NCBI GenBank assembly: GCA_964346185.1
Contig: CAYFTR010000018.1
Span: forward strand, 1 to 36,380
Direction: 5' to 3'
Length of the DNA stretch: 36,380 nt
DNA from: JAAYJS01 sp964346185
GTDB lineage: Bacteria; Bacillota; Clostridia; Eubacteriales; Eubacteriaceae
The notes beneath the pieces were generated by a model. It was not told where the DNA came from. It did no database searches and was given only the letters and a program-made list of their open reading frames with translations. Below are positions 14,982 through 23,581 of the stretch, piece by piece. Made by a program: the position numbers and the translations under genes. Positions within the stretch are counted from its first letter, which is position 1, and every line of letters starts with the position of its first letter.

Positions 14982-16367
14982 ATGAAAAAAGTGTTGATTA
15001 TCGGTGCTGCCCGCAGTGGACTTTCCGCTGCACGGTTATTAAACCGAAAAGGTTATAAGGTTCTGTTGACCGATACAAAATCAAAAGAAAGTTTGGACGC
15101 ATATGAAAGAAAAGCCTTAAAAAAATTGGAAGAGGCGGGGGTTGTAACATGTTTCGGTCAACAAATTACTTACGAAGCGGTTGCACCGCTTACCTGGGTA
15201 CTTAAAAGCCCCGGCGTCCCCTTAACTATACCCGTTGTAGCGGATTGTATTGAAAGGGGTGTACCGGTACTCAGCGACATCGAGCTGTTAACCGCCATGA
15301 CCGATGCCGAGGTGGTTGCCGTTACGGGAACCAACGGTAAAACCACAACAGTCTTATTAACCGGAGAAATTTTTAAAAACAGCGGTAAAAAGACCTATGT
15401 GGTTGGCAATGTGGGAACACCCATTTCAAATTATATTGAAGATGCACACCCCGAAGACGTATTTGTTTGTGAAACCTCCTCTTATCAATTGGAATGTATT
15501 GATCAATTTAAACCGCATATGTGTGTGTTGTTAAATTTATCACCGGACCATTTGGAACGCCACGGCACCATGGCCAACTACGTCGCCGCAAAAGCACGTA
15601 TTTTTGAAAATCAAACGGCGGAGGACTTTGCGGTACTAAATGCCGATGACCCCCGGGTGATGGGTTTACAGCCCAAAGTTAAAAGTCGGGTATTGTACAT
15701 CAGTCAACAGCAAGCCGTATCCGACGGTGCTTATTTAAAGAATGATACCCTGTATATTGCCGATAAGGGTGGAGCAACCCCCCTCGTTTGCTTGGAGAAA
15801 ATGAAAATTCGGGGACCCCACAACGTTGAAAACGCTTTGGCAGCCATTTGCATGACTTATTTTACGGGAGTGGACAAACAAACAATTGCAGATACGTTAA
15901 AAATTTTTAAAGGCGCTCCCCACAGGCAGGAGACCGTCGCAACGGTAAATGGTGTCACTTATATCAACGATTCCAAAGCAACCAACACACAAGCGGCAAT
16001 TGTTGCCTTAAACGCGATGCATCAACCCGTTGTTTTAATTGCGGGAGGTTACGACAAAGGCGAAGATTATACCGACTTTGTGACTGCCTTAAAATCTCGG
16101 GCAAAAGGGCTGATTTTGCTGGGAGAAACGGCAGCGGCTATTAAAAAAGCGGCACTCAAACAAGGTTATACCTCGATTTATTCCGTCAAAAGTTTGGAAG
16201 AAGCCGTTACCCTCGGTGCCCGATTGGCACAACCCGACGATGTGGTTCTCCTGTCTCCGGCGTGTGCCTCCTGGGGCATGTTCAGAGATTTTGAGCAACG
16301 GGGCGATTTGTTTAAAAAACTGGTATATGAGATGAAAGGCCGAAAAAATGATCAAGAAAGTGAATAA
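14982..16367 (+). CDS. murD: UDP-N-acetylmuramoyl-L-alanine--D-glutamate ligase
   Basis: A 461-residue Mur ligase that adds D-glutamate to UDP-MurNAc-L-Ala. The N-terminal Rossmann-like domain starts VLIIGAARSGLSAARLL. The ATP-binding loop is VTGTNGKTTTV with K120. Other marks are GNVGTPIS, ETSSYQLECI, LNLSPDHLERHGTM, the carbamylated-lysine region, INDSKATNTQAAIVAL and LLSPACASWGMFRDFEQRG. It overlaps ftsW by 20 bp. Together with MurF, MraY and MurG in this operon it covers most of the cytoplasmic wall precursor route; MurC, MurB and MurE must be encoded elsewhere. Confidence 0.96.
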   Translation: MKKVLIIGAARSGLSAARLLNRKGYKVLLTDTKSKESLDAYERKALKKLEEAGVVTCFGQQITYEAVAPLTWVLKSPGVPLTIPVVADCIERGVPVLSDIELLTAMTDAEVVAVTGTNGKTTTVLLTGEIFKNSGKKTYVVGNVGTPISNYIEDAHPEDVFVCETSSYQLECIDQFKPHMCVLLNLSPDHLERHGTMANYVAAKARIFENQTAEDFAVLNADDPRVMGLQPKVKSRVLYISQQQAVSDGAYLKNDTLYIADKGGATPLVCLEKMKIRGPHNVENALAAICMTYFTGVDKQTIADTLKIFKGAPHRQETVATVNGVTYINDSKATNTQAAIVALNAMHQPVVLIAGGYDKGEDYTDFVTALKSRAKGLILLGETAAAIKKAALKQGYTSIYSVKSLEEAVTLGARLAQPDDVVLLSPACASWGMFRDFEQRGDLFKKLVYEMKGRKNDQESE

Positions 16368-17520
16368 AGCCGTCGAAAAAAAATATTTCGTTCGCACCGG
16401 TGCCATATCTTTAGATTTATTATTACCGCTGTTAACGATTATCTTTATCGGTATTTTGATGGTTTATTCGGCTAAAATGTATATGACCACCACCGATGAA
16501 GGCGGTAATTTTAGAGCTTTCATCACGCAAACTATATTGGTAATCGGCGGGTTGGGTGTCAGCTTTATAATCAGTAAGACCGACTATAAAAAGCTGTTAA
16601 ACGACAAAACCGTTTGGAGTTTATATTTTTTAACCTTTATCCTACTGGTTGCGGTCTTTGTGTTTCCTGCGGTTAAAGGTGCCAAACGCTGGATTGCCCT
16701 GGGGCCTTTAAGTTTCCAACCGTCGGAATTTGCCAAATGGACGGCAGTGGTGTTTACGGCTTACTTTTCGACGACCAGAAAAGAAATTTTATCAAGGAAA
16801 AATACCCTTATATTTTTTCTGAACCCGGATTTTGCCAAATTAATTGTTGTTCCGCTGGGGATGATGTGGGTGCTTATTTTAATCGAACCATCCTTTACCA
16901 TATCCCTTGTGTTTTTGTTGATTGTTTTTTATGCACTGTTATACAGCGGCATCGATATAAGGGTTTTGTCGCCCTATATCCTAATGGGGCTGGTTATGTT
17001 GGTGTTCTTTTTAGTGTTTGAAAGTTGGCGTTTGGACCGTATTCTTGCATGGACCGGGCAAGGTTTTCAAAACCATCAAATTACCCAATCGATGATTGCC
17101 TTCGGATCGGGCGGTATCTGGGGCAAGGGTATCGGACGGGGAGTCCAAAAACTGCTGTTTTTATCGGAAGTGGAAAACGACTTTATTTTTGCCAACGTCG
17201 GTGAAGAACTCGGTTTATGGGGCAGTTTATTGTTGGTTTTTCTATACATTTGGTTTATGAGAAGCTGTTTTCGAATCAGCACCCGCGTGACCGATCCCTT
17301 CGATAAAATTTACTCCGCGACCGTTGCATCTCTCATTACAACACAAACGCTGATTAATATGTTGGTGGCAACCGGAGGCATGCCCGTAACCGGTGTAACG
17401 TTGCCTTTTGTAAGTTCCGGCGGTTCTTCCTCGTTGGTGATGTTTATTATGATCGGACCGATTTTGGGTATGTCTCGGGAAATCAACGAGAGAAGCGAAA
17501 AAAGAAGGAAGAAAAAATGA
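16348..17520 (+). CDS. ftsW: septal peptidoglycan glycosyltransferase FtsW (SEDS family)
   Basis: A 390-residue membrane protein with about ten helices that polymerises lipid II at the septum together with the class B PBP encoded upstream. SEDS signatures present are AKRWIALGPLSFQPSEFAKW, the long loop with GSGGIWGKGIGRGVQKLLFL and SEVENDFIFANVGEELG, and the late PFVSSGGSSSLVMFIMIGP. It could be named RodA-like by similarity alone. Its position between murD and murG in the dcw operon supports FtsW. The ATG at 16348 lies inside murD; the stop overlaps the murG start as ATGA. Confidence 0.93.
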   Translation: MIKKVNKAVEKKYFVRTGAISLDLLLPLLTIIFIGILMVYSAKMYMTTTDEGGNFRAFITQTILVIGGLGVSFIISKTDYKKLLNDKTVWSLYFLTFILLVAVFVFPAVKGAKRWIALGPLSFQPSEFAKWTAVVFTAYFSTTRKEILSRKNTLIFFLNPDFAKLIVVPLGMMWVLILIEPSFTISLVFLLIVFYALLYSGIDIRVLSPYILMGLVMLVFFLVFESWRLDRILAWTGQGFQNHQITQSMIAFGSGGIWGKGIGRGVQKLLFLSEVENDFIFANVGEELGLWGSLLLVFLYIWFMRSCFRISTRVTDPFDKIYSATVASLITTQTLINMLVATGGMPVTGVTLPFVSSGGSSSLVMFIMIGPILGMSREINERSEKRRKKK

Positions 17521-18623
17521 AAATATTAATCGCGGCCGGCGGAACCGGCGGCCATATTTTTCCGGGGTTGGCCATTGCGGATGCCCTTAAAAAAAAGTGT
17601 GAAGATTGCCAAATTGTATTTATCGGTTCTCATGTTGGGATGGAAAAAAACATTGTCCCCGAATACGGCTATCCTCTGGAGTTGATACGTGTCAGAGGAT
17701 TTGAACGCAGTTTCGGCTTACAGACTTTTGCCGCACTTAAAGGCCTGTTGGACGGAATTATCGATGTGCGGCGAGTTTTAAAAAAACATAAGCCGGATCT
17801 GGTTATCGGAACCGGGGGGTTTACAAGCGGTCAATTGCTCTTAAAAGCGGCGCAAACGGGTATACCGACCCTCATTCACGAACAGAACGCTTACCCGGGT
17901 CGAGCAAACCGAATTTTGTCGAAGTATGTGGAGCGCATTGCCATTTCTTTTTATGAAGCGGAAACATACTTCCCGAAAGAAAAAACATTTTTATCCGGAA
18001 ACCCGGTTCGGAACTCCTTTAAAAATGTAGACCGCGATGCGGCAAGGCGCAGCCTGCACTTAGATTCCGACCAAAAATTGATTTTGATAACAGGCGGCTC
18101 TCAAGGTGCCGAATCCATTAATCGGGCGGTACTCAGCTTGTACGAACGTTATAAAGGCAATCGGAACTATCAATTTATTCAATTGACGGGAGACGGACCT
18201 TACAAAGGCGTTTTACAAGCCCTGGAAGAAAAAGGTATCACTAAGGAACTTTATGATAATATTAAGATATCTCATTTTTCAAACCGAATGGATATTTTGA
18301 TGGGCGCGGCGGATTTAATGATTGCCAGATCCGGTGCCGGTACCGTTTCGGAAATTGCCGCTGTGGGTGTACCCTCGGTACTGATACCCTTTCCCTTGGC
18401 GGCTGGCAATCACCAGGAATTTAATGCGCGGGTATTAACCGATAAAGGTGCGGGCATTTTACTTTATGATCGACAACTGAACGGCGAAACCCTGTTAAAA
18501 ACCTTTGAAAATCTCTTTGCAGAAGAAGAAACCCTCTCCATTATGCGACTGAAAACCTTACGTTTAAGAAAAACAGATGCCGATGAACTCATCGCAACGG
18601 AAGCCTTAAAACTACTGAAGTAG
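17517..18623 (+). CDS. murG: MurG, lipid I N-acetylglucosaminyltransferase
   Basis: A 368-residue peripheral membrane glycosyltransferase (GT-B fold) that adds GlcNAc to lipid I, giving lipid II. The first glycine-rich loop is IAAGGTGGHIFPGLAIA. Other motifs are GTGGFTSG, LIHEQNAYPGRANRIL, the nucleotide-sugar loop ITGGSQGAESIN, ARSGAGTVSEIAAVG and the UDP-GlcNAc contact region IPFPLAAGNHQEFNA. The length is normal. Starts within the ftsW stop (4-bp overlap). In many Firmicutes murC/murB follow; here divIB follows after 7 bp. Confidence 0.96.
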   Translation: MKILIAAGGTGGHIFPGLAIADALKKKCEDCQIVFIGSHVGMEKNIVPEYGYPLELIRVRGFERSFGLQTFAALKGLLDGIIDVRRVLKKHKPDLVIGTGGFTSGQLLLKAAQTGIPTLIHEQNAYPGRANRILSKYVERIAISFYEAETYFPKEKTFLSGNPVRNSFKNVDRDAARRSLHLDSDQKLILITGGSQGAESINRAVLSLYERYKGNRNYQFIQLTGDGPYKGVLQALEEKGITKELYDNIKISHFSNRMDILMGAADLMIARSGAGTVSEIAAVGVPSVLIPFPLAAGNHQEFNARVLTDKGAGILLYDRQLNGETLLKTFENLFAEEETLSIMRLKTLRLRKTDADELIATEALKLLK

Positions 18624-18630
18624 AGGAACT

Positions 18631-19404
18631 ATGGACAGACGGTCGGAAATCAAAAAAAAATTAAACAGAATAAAATACCAAAGATTAATGCGCCGTTTGA
18701 CATTGTTGTTAACTGCTTTCGCCATTTTGTTTGTAATGGGCTACGTGATTGTTACCGCCCATAACAGTCGTATTTTCAGTATAAAAAAAGTAGAAATCAG
18801 CGGTAATGAATTGGTGAGTGAGCCTGAGATTTTGGAAATCAGCGGCTTGGCGATCGGGCAAAGTATTTTTTCCGTTAACATCAATCAGGTGCGTTATAAA
18901 ATCGGCGAACTGATATTGTCCGATAAAATTCAAATCAGACGCGTCTTACCGGACACCGTTCGTATCGAGATTCAGGAAGTACCCTGCCAATATATTATCT
19001 ACGCAAACGGCAGTGCACATTACATGGCCGCAGACGACCGTCTCATCGCCACCTCCGAACAATTACGTCAAGCGGATGTACCGTTGGTCAGCGGATTTAA
19101 AGAAGTCACATTCAGGGGTGTGGGGCGAAGTGGCGAGATTACCACAAAAGGCCAATTTAACAAAGTGCGGGACTTTATCGACTACTTTCAAGGAGAAAAA
19201 ATATTAAATCGTATTTCCGAAATTGCCATAGCGGATCAGGAAACCGTGCACATCGTCACTAAAAACAATATCTTAATTCAAATTAGAGATTTGGAAAACT
19301 ATAAAGAACATATCGATTACATCAAACATGTGATGGAAACCAATAAAAGAGATATGACCATCAATTTAACTGCGGGCAGCAACCCGGTAATTAAAGAACG
19401 ATGA
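18631..19404 (+). CDS. divIB: cell division protein DivIB/FtsQ
   Basis: A 257-residue bitopic protein. It has a basic cytoplasmic tail, a membrane helix at about 22-42 (LTLLLTAFAILFVMGYVIVT) and a POTRA domain beginning IKKVEISGNELVSEPEILEI. The FtsQ/DivIB beta domain follows, with VLPDTVRIEIQEVPCQYIIY. It forms a complex with FtsL and the DivIC/FtsB homologue. A tract of nine A at 18652-18660, just after the start, keeps the frame intact. This is a useful control for the homopolymer frameshifts elsewhere in the window. It follows murG by 7 bp. Confidence 0.9.
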   Translation: MDRRSEIKKKLNRIKYQRLMRRLTLLLTAFAILFVMGYVIVTAHNSRIFSIKKVEISGNELVSEPEILEISGLAIGQSIFSVNINQVRYKIGELILSDKIQIRRVLPDTVRIEIQEVPCQYIIYANGSAHYMAADDRLIATSEQLRQADVPLVSGFKEVTFRGVGRSGEITTKGQFNKVRDFIDYFQGEKILNRISEIAIADQETVHIVTKNNILIQIRDLENYKEHIDYIKHVMETNKRDMTINLTAGSNPVIKER

Positions 19405-19411
19405 GGTGAAA

Positions 19412-20131
19412 ATGAATAAAGGTAAGTGGAGCATCGCATTGGTTTGCATGATTTTCGGTATGATGATTGCCTTTCAGGTAAAGGTTATCGACAATGTCAA
19501 TTCGTGGCTAACGGTAGAGCAGGACCCCGATGTCTTAGAACAATTGGCCGTTTTGGAAGAAGAAAACGAAAAACTGAAATCTGAAAACCTTGCACTTCAG
19601 GAACAATACGAAAAAATAGAACAAACAGTCATCGGTGACGATGCGTATTTAGAAGACATTAAAGCGATGATTGATAAAGAACGAAGTATTGCGGGAATGA
19701 CGGATTTGGAAGGCAAAGGACTGATTATTCACTTAAACCCCAGCGAAATGGCACTCAACGAAAAAAGCCAAATTCAATCGGCGGTACTGTTATTAACGTT
19801 AAATAACGAGCTTAATTCGGCAGGTGCCGAGGCCATTTCAATAAACGGTGAGCGCATTATTAACAGAACGGAGGTTCGCCAGGTGGGGTCCTACGTTCAA
19901 ATTAACGGTAAAAAGTATAATTACCCCTTCGAAGTTCGCGTTATCGGCGATCCGGATACCCTCTATAACGCCATTACCATGCCCTCCGGCGTTGTTGATT
20001 TGCTGAAGGTGAATACCTTTAAGGTACGAATCGAAAAGAGTGACGCCGTACAAATTGACGGCTATAAAGGGAGTGTGGAAGTCGAATACGCAAAACCCGT
20101 CGATGAAAAAACCGTGGAAGAGGCGGAGTAA
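19412..20131 (+). CDS. DUF881 family protein (first of two)
   Basis: A 239-residue membrane-anchored extracytoplasmic protein. The N-terminal helix is WSIALVCMIFGMMIAFQVKV, followed by a coiled coil at about 40-75 (LEEENEKLKSENLALQEQYE). The DUF881 domain carries the repeated signature LNNELNSAGAEAISINGERI, QINGKKYNYPFEVRVIG and GVVDLL. DUF881 genes sit between divIB and ftsZ in many Clostridia and Actinobacteria; the biochemical role is unknown to me. ATG 19412 is chosen over GTG 19406 because GAGG lies five bases before it. The stop is directly followed by the ATG of the second DUF881 gene. Confidence 0.87.
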   Translation: MNKGKWSIALVCMIFGMMIAFQVKVIDNVNSWLTVEQDPDVLEQLAVLEEENEKLKSENLALQEQYEKIEQTVIGDDAYLEDIKAMIDKERSIAGMTDLEGKGLIIHLNPSEMALNEKSQIQSAVLLLTLNNELNSAGAEAISINGERIINRTEVRQVGSYVQINGKKYNYPFEVRVIGDPDTLYNAITMPSGVVDLLKVNTFKVRIEKSDAVQIDGYKGSVEVEYAKPVDEKTVEEAE

Positions 20132-20863
20132 ATGGCGGGAAAATACCTCAATAAAATTGCGGCGATTTTCAAAGCGCAAACAGCCTCACACTATCTGGTT
20201 TTATTAACAGTAACCATGCTCTGTATCGGATTCGGCTTAACCTTTGTCTACAACACGGCGTTGGATTTGGATCTTTCCATTAACCGACGCATCGCGACAC
20301 CGGAAAATATCGAAAAAGAAAAAAACAAAGTGCGTAATTTAAAAGAACAAAACGCGCAAATGGCGGAAAAAAATAATGTCATTCAACAAAGGATCGACTA
20401 CTTTGAGCAAATACAAAACTCTGCCGATGGCATCAGTTCTAAAAGCGATATCGAAACAATATTGATCGAACATTTGTTTTCGTATCGTAGCTTAAACGGT
20501 CATGTCAATGTTTACGGCGAAGGTGTCGTGATTACCCTGAAGGACGGGGATAAAGCATCCGCCCTGATTCATAACACTGATCTGCTGGAAGTACTTAATG
20601 ATTTACGGTTCTTCGGTGCGGAAACCATTTCCGTTAACGAACAGCCGATTGCCGCAACCAGCGATGTCAACTGTGCGGGTCCTATTATTACCGTGAACGG
20701 TAAGCGTACGGCGGCTCCTATTACCATAAAAGCGGTTGGAGATGCCGAAGCCCTTAATTTTTATTTAAATTCCGATGAAAGTGTTATACGTATATTGAAA
20801 TCAAAGGGAATAAAGGTTAATATAGATAAATCAGAAATTGTTTTTATTGAAGAAAAAAAATAA
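20132..20863 (+). CDS. DUF881 family protein (second of two)
   Basis: A 243-residue paralogue of the preceding gene with the same layout. A membrane helix lies at about 20-42 (ASHYLVLLTVTMLCIGFGLT). A coiled coil rich in K, E and Q follows (EKEKNKVRNLKEQNAQMAEK). The DUF881 domain has VLNDLRFFGAETISVNEQPI, ITVNGKRTAAPITIKAVG and a C-terminal strand. Paired DUF881 genes suggest a heteromeric complex at the septal membrane; this is inferred. It starts at the base after the previous stop codon, so the two are probably made in equal amounts. Confidence 0.87.
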   Translation: MAGKYLNKIAAIFKAQTASHYLVLLTVTMLCIGFGLTFVYNTALDLDLSINRRIATPENIEKEKNKVRNLKEQNAQMAEKNNVIQQRIDYFEQIQNSADGISSKSDIETILIEHLFSYRSLNGHVNVYGEGVVITLKDGDKASALIHNTDLLEVLNDLRFFGAETISVNEQPIAATSDVNCAGPIITVNGKRTAAPITIKAVGDAEALNFYLNSDESVIRILKSKGIKVNIDKSEIVFIEEKK

Positions 20864-20883
20864 CTTGCTAGAAAGAGGATCGA

Positions 20884-21327
20884 ATGTTGTTACCGTTATT
20901 AGGCTTAATCCTGGGTATTATCTTAGGGTCGGTTGTTAACATCACTGTCCCGCTGGAGTTTGCCCCGTATTTGTCCATCGGTGTTTTGGCAGCAATCAAT
21001 TCCGTTTTTGGCGGCATCAATGCGGAGCTGCAGAAAGTATTTGACGAAAGACTTTTTGTAACCGGTTTTTTCGGCAACATCCTGCTGGCGATAGTCCTGA
21101 CCTTTTTAGGGGATAAAATCGGGTTGCCAATTTATTATGCCGCTATATTTTATTTCGGCACAAGTTTATTTTCTAATTTTGCTAAAATTAGACGCTACTA
21201 TTTTCGTGCAAAAGGTGCTAAAATAGAAGCAGACGTTAATAAAAAGAAAGAACAAGTCAAAAAAGAAGTTTTTGAAAATAAAACAAACGCGGAAAATCAT
21301 TCAGAAGATAATCAGTTGATGCCCTAA
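20884..21327 (+). CDS. sbp: small basic protein (DUF1290) with C-terminal extension
   Basis: A 147-residue membrane protein with three or four hydrophobic segments (LLPLLGLILGIILGSVVNIT, APYLSIGVLAAINSVFGGIN, VTGFFGNILLAIVLTFLG, IYYAAIFYFGTSLFSNFA). It contains the DUF1290 core PYLSIGVLAAINSVFGGINAE. The family normally ends soon after the last membrane segment. Here a charged tail of about 35 residues (from GAKIEADVNKKKEQVKKEV) is added, probably facing the cytoplasm. Sbp lies next to ftsZ in several Firmicutes. Its function is unclear, although its location suggests a link to division. AGAAAGAGGATCG precedes the ATG. Confidence 0.85.
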   Translation: MLLPLLGLILGIILGSVVNITVPLEFAPYLSIGVLAAINSVFGGINAELQKVFDERLFVTGFFGNILLAIVLTFLGDKIGLPIYYAAIFYFGTSLFSNFAKIRRYYFRAKGAKIEADVNKKKEQVKKEVFENKTNAENHSEDNQLMP

Positions 21328-21390
21328 AAAACAGATCATGATATAGATGGCTTCAGTGAATAAAGATGTTTAGATGTGTAGGAGGAAAAA

Positions 21391-22452
21391 GTGATCGAAT
21401 TAGATAACAACACAGGTAACTTGGCAAAAATTCGTGTTGTCGGCGTAGGTGGCGGAGGCAATAATGCGATTAATCGCATGATTGAAGCGGGCTTGTCCGG
21501 CGTGGAATTTATTGCTGTCAACTCGGATAATCAAGCTTTGGGCTTAAGTATCGCCGAAACCCGTTTACAAATCGGGGACAAAACAACCGGCGGCTTAGGC
21601 TGCGGCGGTAATCCGGAAATGGGACAAAAATCGGCTGAAGAAAGCAGAGATGAAATCATCGAATTAATCGAAGATACGGATCTGTTATTTATTACGGCCG
21701 GCATGGGCGGCGGAACCGGTTCCGGTGCAGCACCTATCGTTGCTAAAATAGCCAGAGAAATGGGCATTTTAACCATCGGTGTTGTAACAAAACCCTTTAG
21801 CTTTGAAGGAAAAGTCAGAAAAAGAAATGCCGATATCGCATGTGAATTTTTAAGAGAAAGCGTCGATGCTTTAGTAATGATTCCCAACGATCGCTTGTTA
21901 AAAGTTGCATCTAAAGACACCTCTTTAAAAGAAGCTTTTAGAATGGCGGACGATGTTCTGTTACAAGGCGTCAGAAGTATCTCAGACCTTATTTCCATTC
22001 CGGGTCTGGTCAGCTTGGACTTTGCCGATGTTCAAACCATTATGAAAGATGCCGGATTGGCACACATGGGTGTCGGTCGTGCTTCCGGAGAAAACAGAGC
22101 AACGGAAGCGGCACAAATGGCCATTAAGAGCCCCTTGTTGGAAACGGCGATTGACGGTGCGACCGGCGTTCTGTTAAATATTAAAGCCGGCGAAAGCTTA
22201 TCCCTCTTTGAAGTGGATGCGGCAGCGGAAATTGCACGCGAAGCCTGTGCTGAAGATGCCAACGTTATTTTCGGGGCGGCCATCGAAGAACAATTGGGCG
22301 ACGAATTTGAAATTACCATTATAGCGACCGGTATTTACGGTCAAGATGAAGTAACAGGTATGCCCAGACAGGAAGAAGGAGCAGGCGAGGAACAAGCACA
22401 ACCCAAGGTGGATGAGTTTAAAATTCCCGACTTCTTAAATACAGACGAATAG
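21391..22452 (+). CDS. ftsZ: cell division protein FtsZ
   Basis: A 353-residue tubulin-like GTPase that assembles the Z ring. The nucleotide-binding part starts IRVVGVGGGGNNAINRMI. The tubulin signature GGGTGSGAAPIVA is at about residues 106-118. The catalytic T7 loop region follows (VSLDFADVQTIMKDAG, with the two aspartates). The C-terminal linker is short, and the end FKIPDFLNTDE matches the conserved C-terminal peptide that binds membrane tethers. The start is GTG at 21391, behind AGGAGG (21380-21385). No ftsA precedes it; the tether may be encoded elsewhere or be SepF. nrdR follows after 8 bp. Confidence 0.97.
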   Translation: MIELDNNTGNLAKIRVVGVGGGGNNAINRMIEAGLSGVEFIAVNSDNQALGLSIAETRLQIGDKTTGGLGCGGNPEMGQKSAEESRDEIIELIEDTDLLFITAGMGGGTGSGAAPIVAKIAREMGILTIGVVTKPFSFEGKVRKRNADIACEFLRESVDALVMIPNDRLLKVASKDTSLKEAFRMADDVLLQGVRSISDLISIPGLVSLDFADVQTIMKDAGLAHMGVGRASGENRATEAAQMAIKSPLLETAIDGATGVLLNIKAGESLSLFEVDAAAEIAREACAEDANVIFGAAIEEQLGDEFEITIIATGIYGQDEVTGMPRQEEGAGEEQAQPKVDEFKIPDFLNTDE

Positions 22453-22460
22453 AGCACAAA

Positions 22461-22916
22461 ATGAAGTGTCCCTATTGTGATCACGAAGAGAGCAAGGTTA
22501 TCGATTCCCGTCCGGTAAAAGACGGCGAAATGATTCGACGCAGACGGGCTTGTTTCAGTTGCGGAAAACGCTTTACAACCTACGAAAGAATAGAAGTGAT
22601 TCCCTTAATGGTCATCAAACGCTCGGGACAAAAGGTACCTTATAATCGTAAAAATGTTTTAAACGGTATCTTAAGAGCTTGCGAAAAAAGGCCGGTAACA
22701 AAGGAACGTATCGAGCACGAAGTAAGAAGGCTTGAAAAGGAACTCTATAAAATCGAAGGGAAAGAAGTAACCTCCCAAGAAATAGGCGAAAGAGTCATGG
22801 CTCTTTTATTGGATTTGGATCAGGTCGCTTATGTACGTTTCGCATCGGTGTATCGTAAATTTGCAGATGTTGATTCGTTTCTAAACGAAATTGCTCAAAT
22901 GGTATCCGATCAATGA
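22461..22916 (+). CDS. nrdR: transcriptional repressor NrdR
   Basis: A 151-residue regulator of ribonucleotide reductase genes. The N-terminal zinc ribbon has C3, C6, C31 and C34 (MKCPYC, ACFSCGKRFTTYE). It is followed by an ATP-cone domain (MVIKRSGQKVPYNRKNVLNG) that senses ATP/dATP. Length and motif order are normal. It is 8 bp downstream of ftsZ and overlaps the nudix gene by 4 bp, so it shares the division operon transcript. No NrdR boxes were sought beyond this window, and no nrd genes are present here. Confidence 0.95.
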   Translation: MKCPYCDHEESKVIDSRPVKDGEMIRRRRACFSCGKRFTTYERIEVIPLMVIKRSGQKVPYNRKNVLNGILRACEKRPVTKERIEHEVRRLEKELYKIEGKEVTSQEIGERVMALLLDLDQVAYVRFASVYRKFADVDSFLNEIAQMVSDQ

Positions 22917-23464
22917 AAGATTTTTATGAAAAAACCATTGCGTCCACTGAAGTTTTTAGTGGGCGCATTCTAAATTTAAGAGTGGAAACCGTAGAGTTGC
23001 CCAACGGTGAAAAGGCAACGAGGGAGCTGGTGGAACATAAAGATGCCGTTGCGGTGTTGCCTGTTACACAGCAGGGTAACATGGTATTTGTCAAACAATA
23101 CCGAAAAGCATTGGAGATGGCTTTGCTGGAAATACCGGCGGGCTTACTGGAAGAGGGCGAAGACCCCTCCGAGGCGGCAAATCGGGAACTTCAGGAAGAA
23201 ATTGGCCTCAAACCTCTGGACCTTGTTAAAATCGGTGAAATTTGGCCGTCGGCCGGATTTTCAGACGAAAAAACCTGTTTGTTTTTGGCAACAGAGTTTG
23301 AAGAAAGTAAATTACCGCAAGATGACGACGAATTTTTACAAATCGTCAAAATACCGATCCCTACGGTTAAAATGCTGTACATGACGGGAAAAATCAGAGA
23401 CGCAAAAACCTATGCGGCCTTGGGTTTTTTCTTCTCACTATACAATGGCATCATTGAGAAGTGA
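22913..23464 (+). CDS. ADP-ribose pyrophosphatase (NUDIX)
   Basis: A 183-residue NUDIX hydrolase. The Nudix box lies at residues 77-99 and fits GX5EX7REUXEEXGU exactly (G77, E83, R91-E92, E95-E96, G98). The surrounding pattern (LPVTQQGNMVFVKQYRKALE, EIPAGLLEEGED, GEIWPSAGFSDEKTCLFLA) is that of ADP-ribose diphosphatases of the NudF type, which cleave ADP-ribose to AMP and ribose 5-phosphate. Other nucleoside-diphosphate sugars are possible substrates. It is the last gene of the dcw operon, and its stop codon lies in the left arm of the terminator. Confidence 0.9.
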   Translation: MKDFYEKTIASTEVFSGRILNLRVETVELPNGEKATRELVEHKDAVAVLPVTQQGNMVFVKQYRKALEMALLEIPAGLLEEGEDPSEAANRELQEEIGLKPLDLVKIGEIWPSAGFSDEKTCLFLATEFEESKLPQDDDEFLQIVKIPIPTVKMLYMTGKIRDAKTYAALGFFFSLYNGIIEK

Positions 23465-23493
23465 TCTATCCACGTAGGAAGATCACTTTTTTT
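23459..23493 (+). terminator. rho-independent terminator of the dcw operon
   Basis: AAGTGATCT (23459-23467) pairs with AGATCACTT (23480-23488), with a 12-base loop followed by a run of T to 23493. The stem includes the nudix stop codon. Confidence 0.9.
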
Positions 23494-23507
23494 AAATGGA
23501 TGTACCG

Positions 23508-23536
23508 TTCGGAGTGAAAAGACAGCGGCGTAAAAT
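23508..23536 (+). promoter_or_regulatory. weak candidate promoter for the lysA operon
   Basis: TTCGGA (23508-23513), a 17-base spacer and TAAAAT (23531-23536). The -35 is poor. An inverted repeat GTTGT...ACAAC (23541-23545, 23559-23563) lies between it and the lysA start and could be an operator. The operon must start somewhere in this 88-bp gap after the terminator. Confidence 0.3.
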
Positions 23537-23581
23537 AAAAGTTGTTACGGAATACCCGACAACAAAAATAACAGGAGTAAT

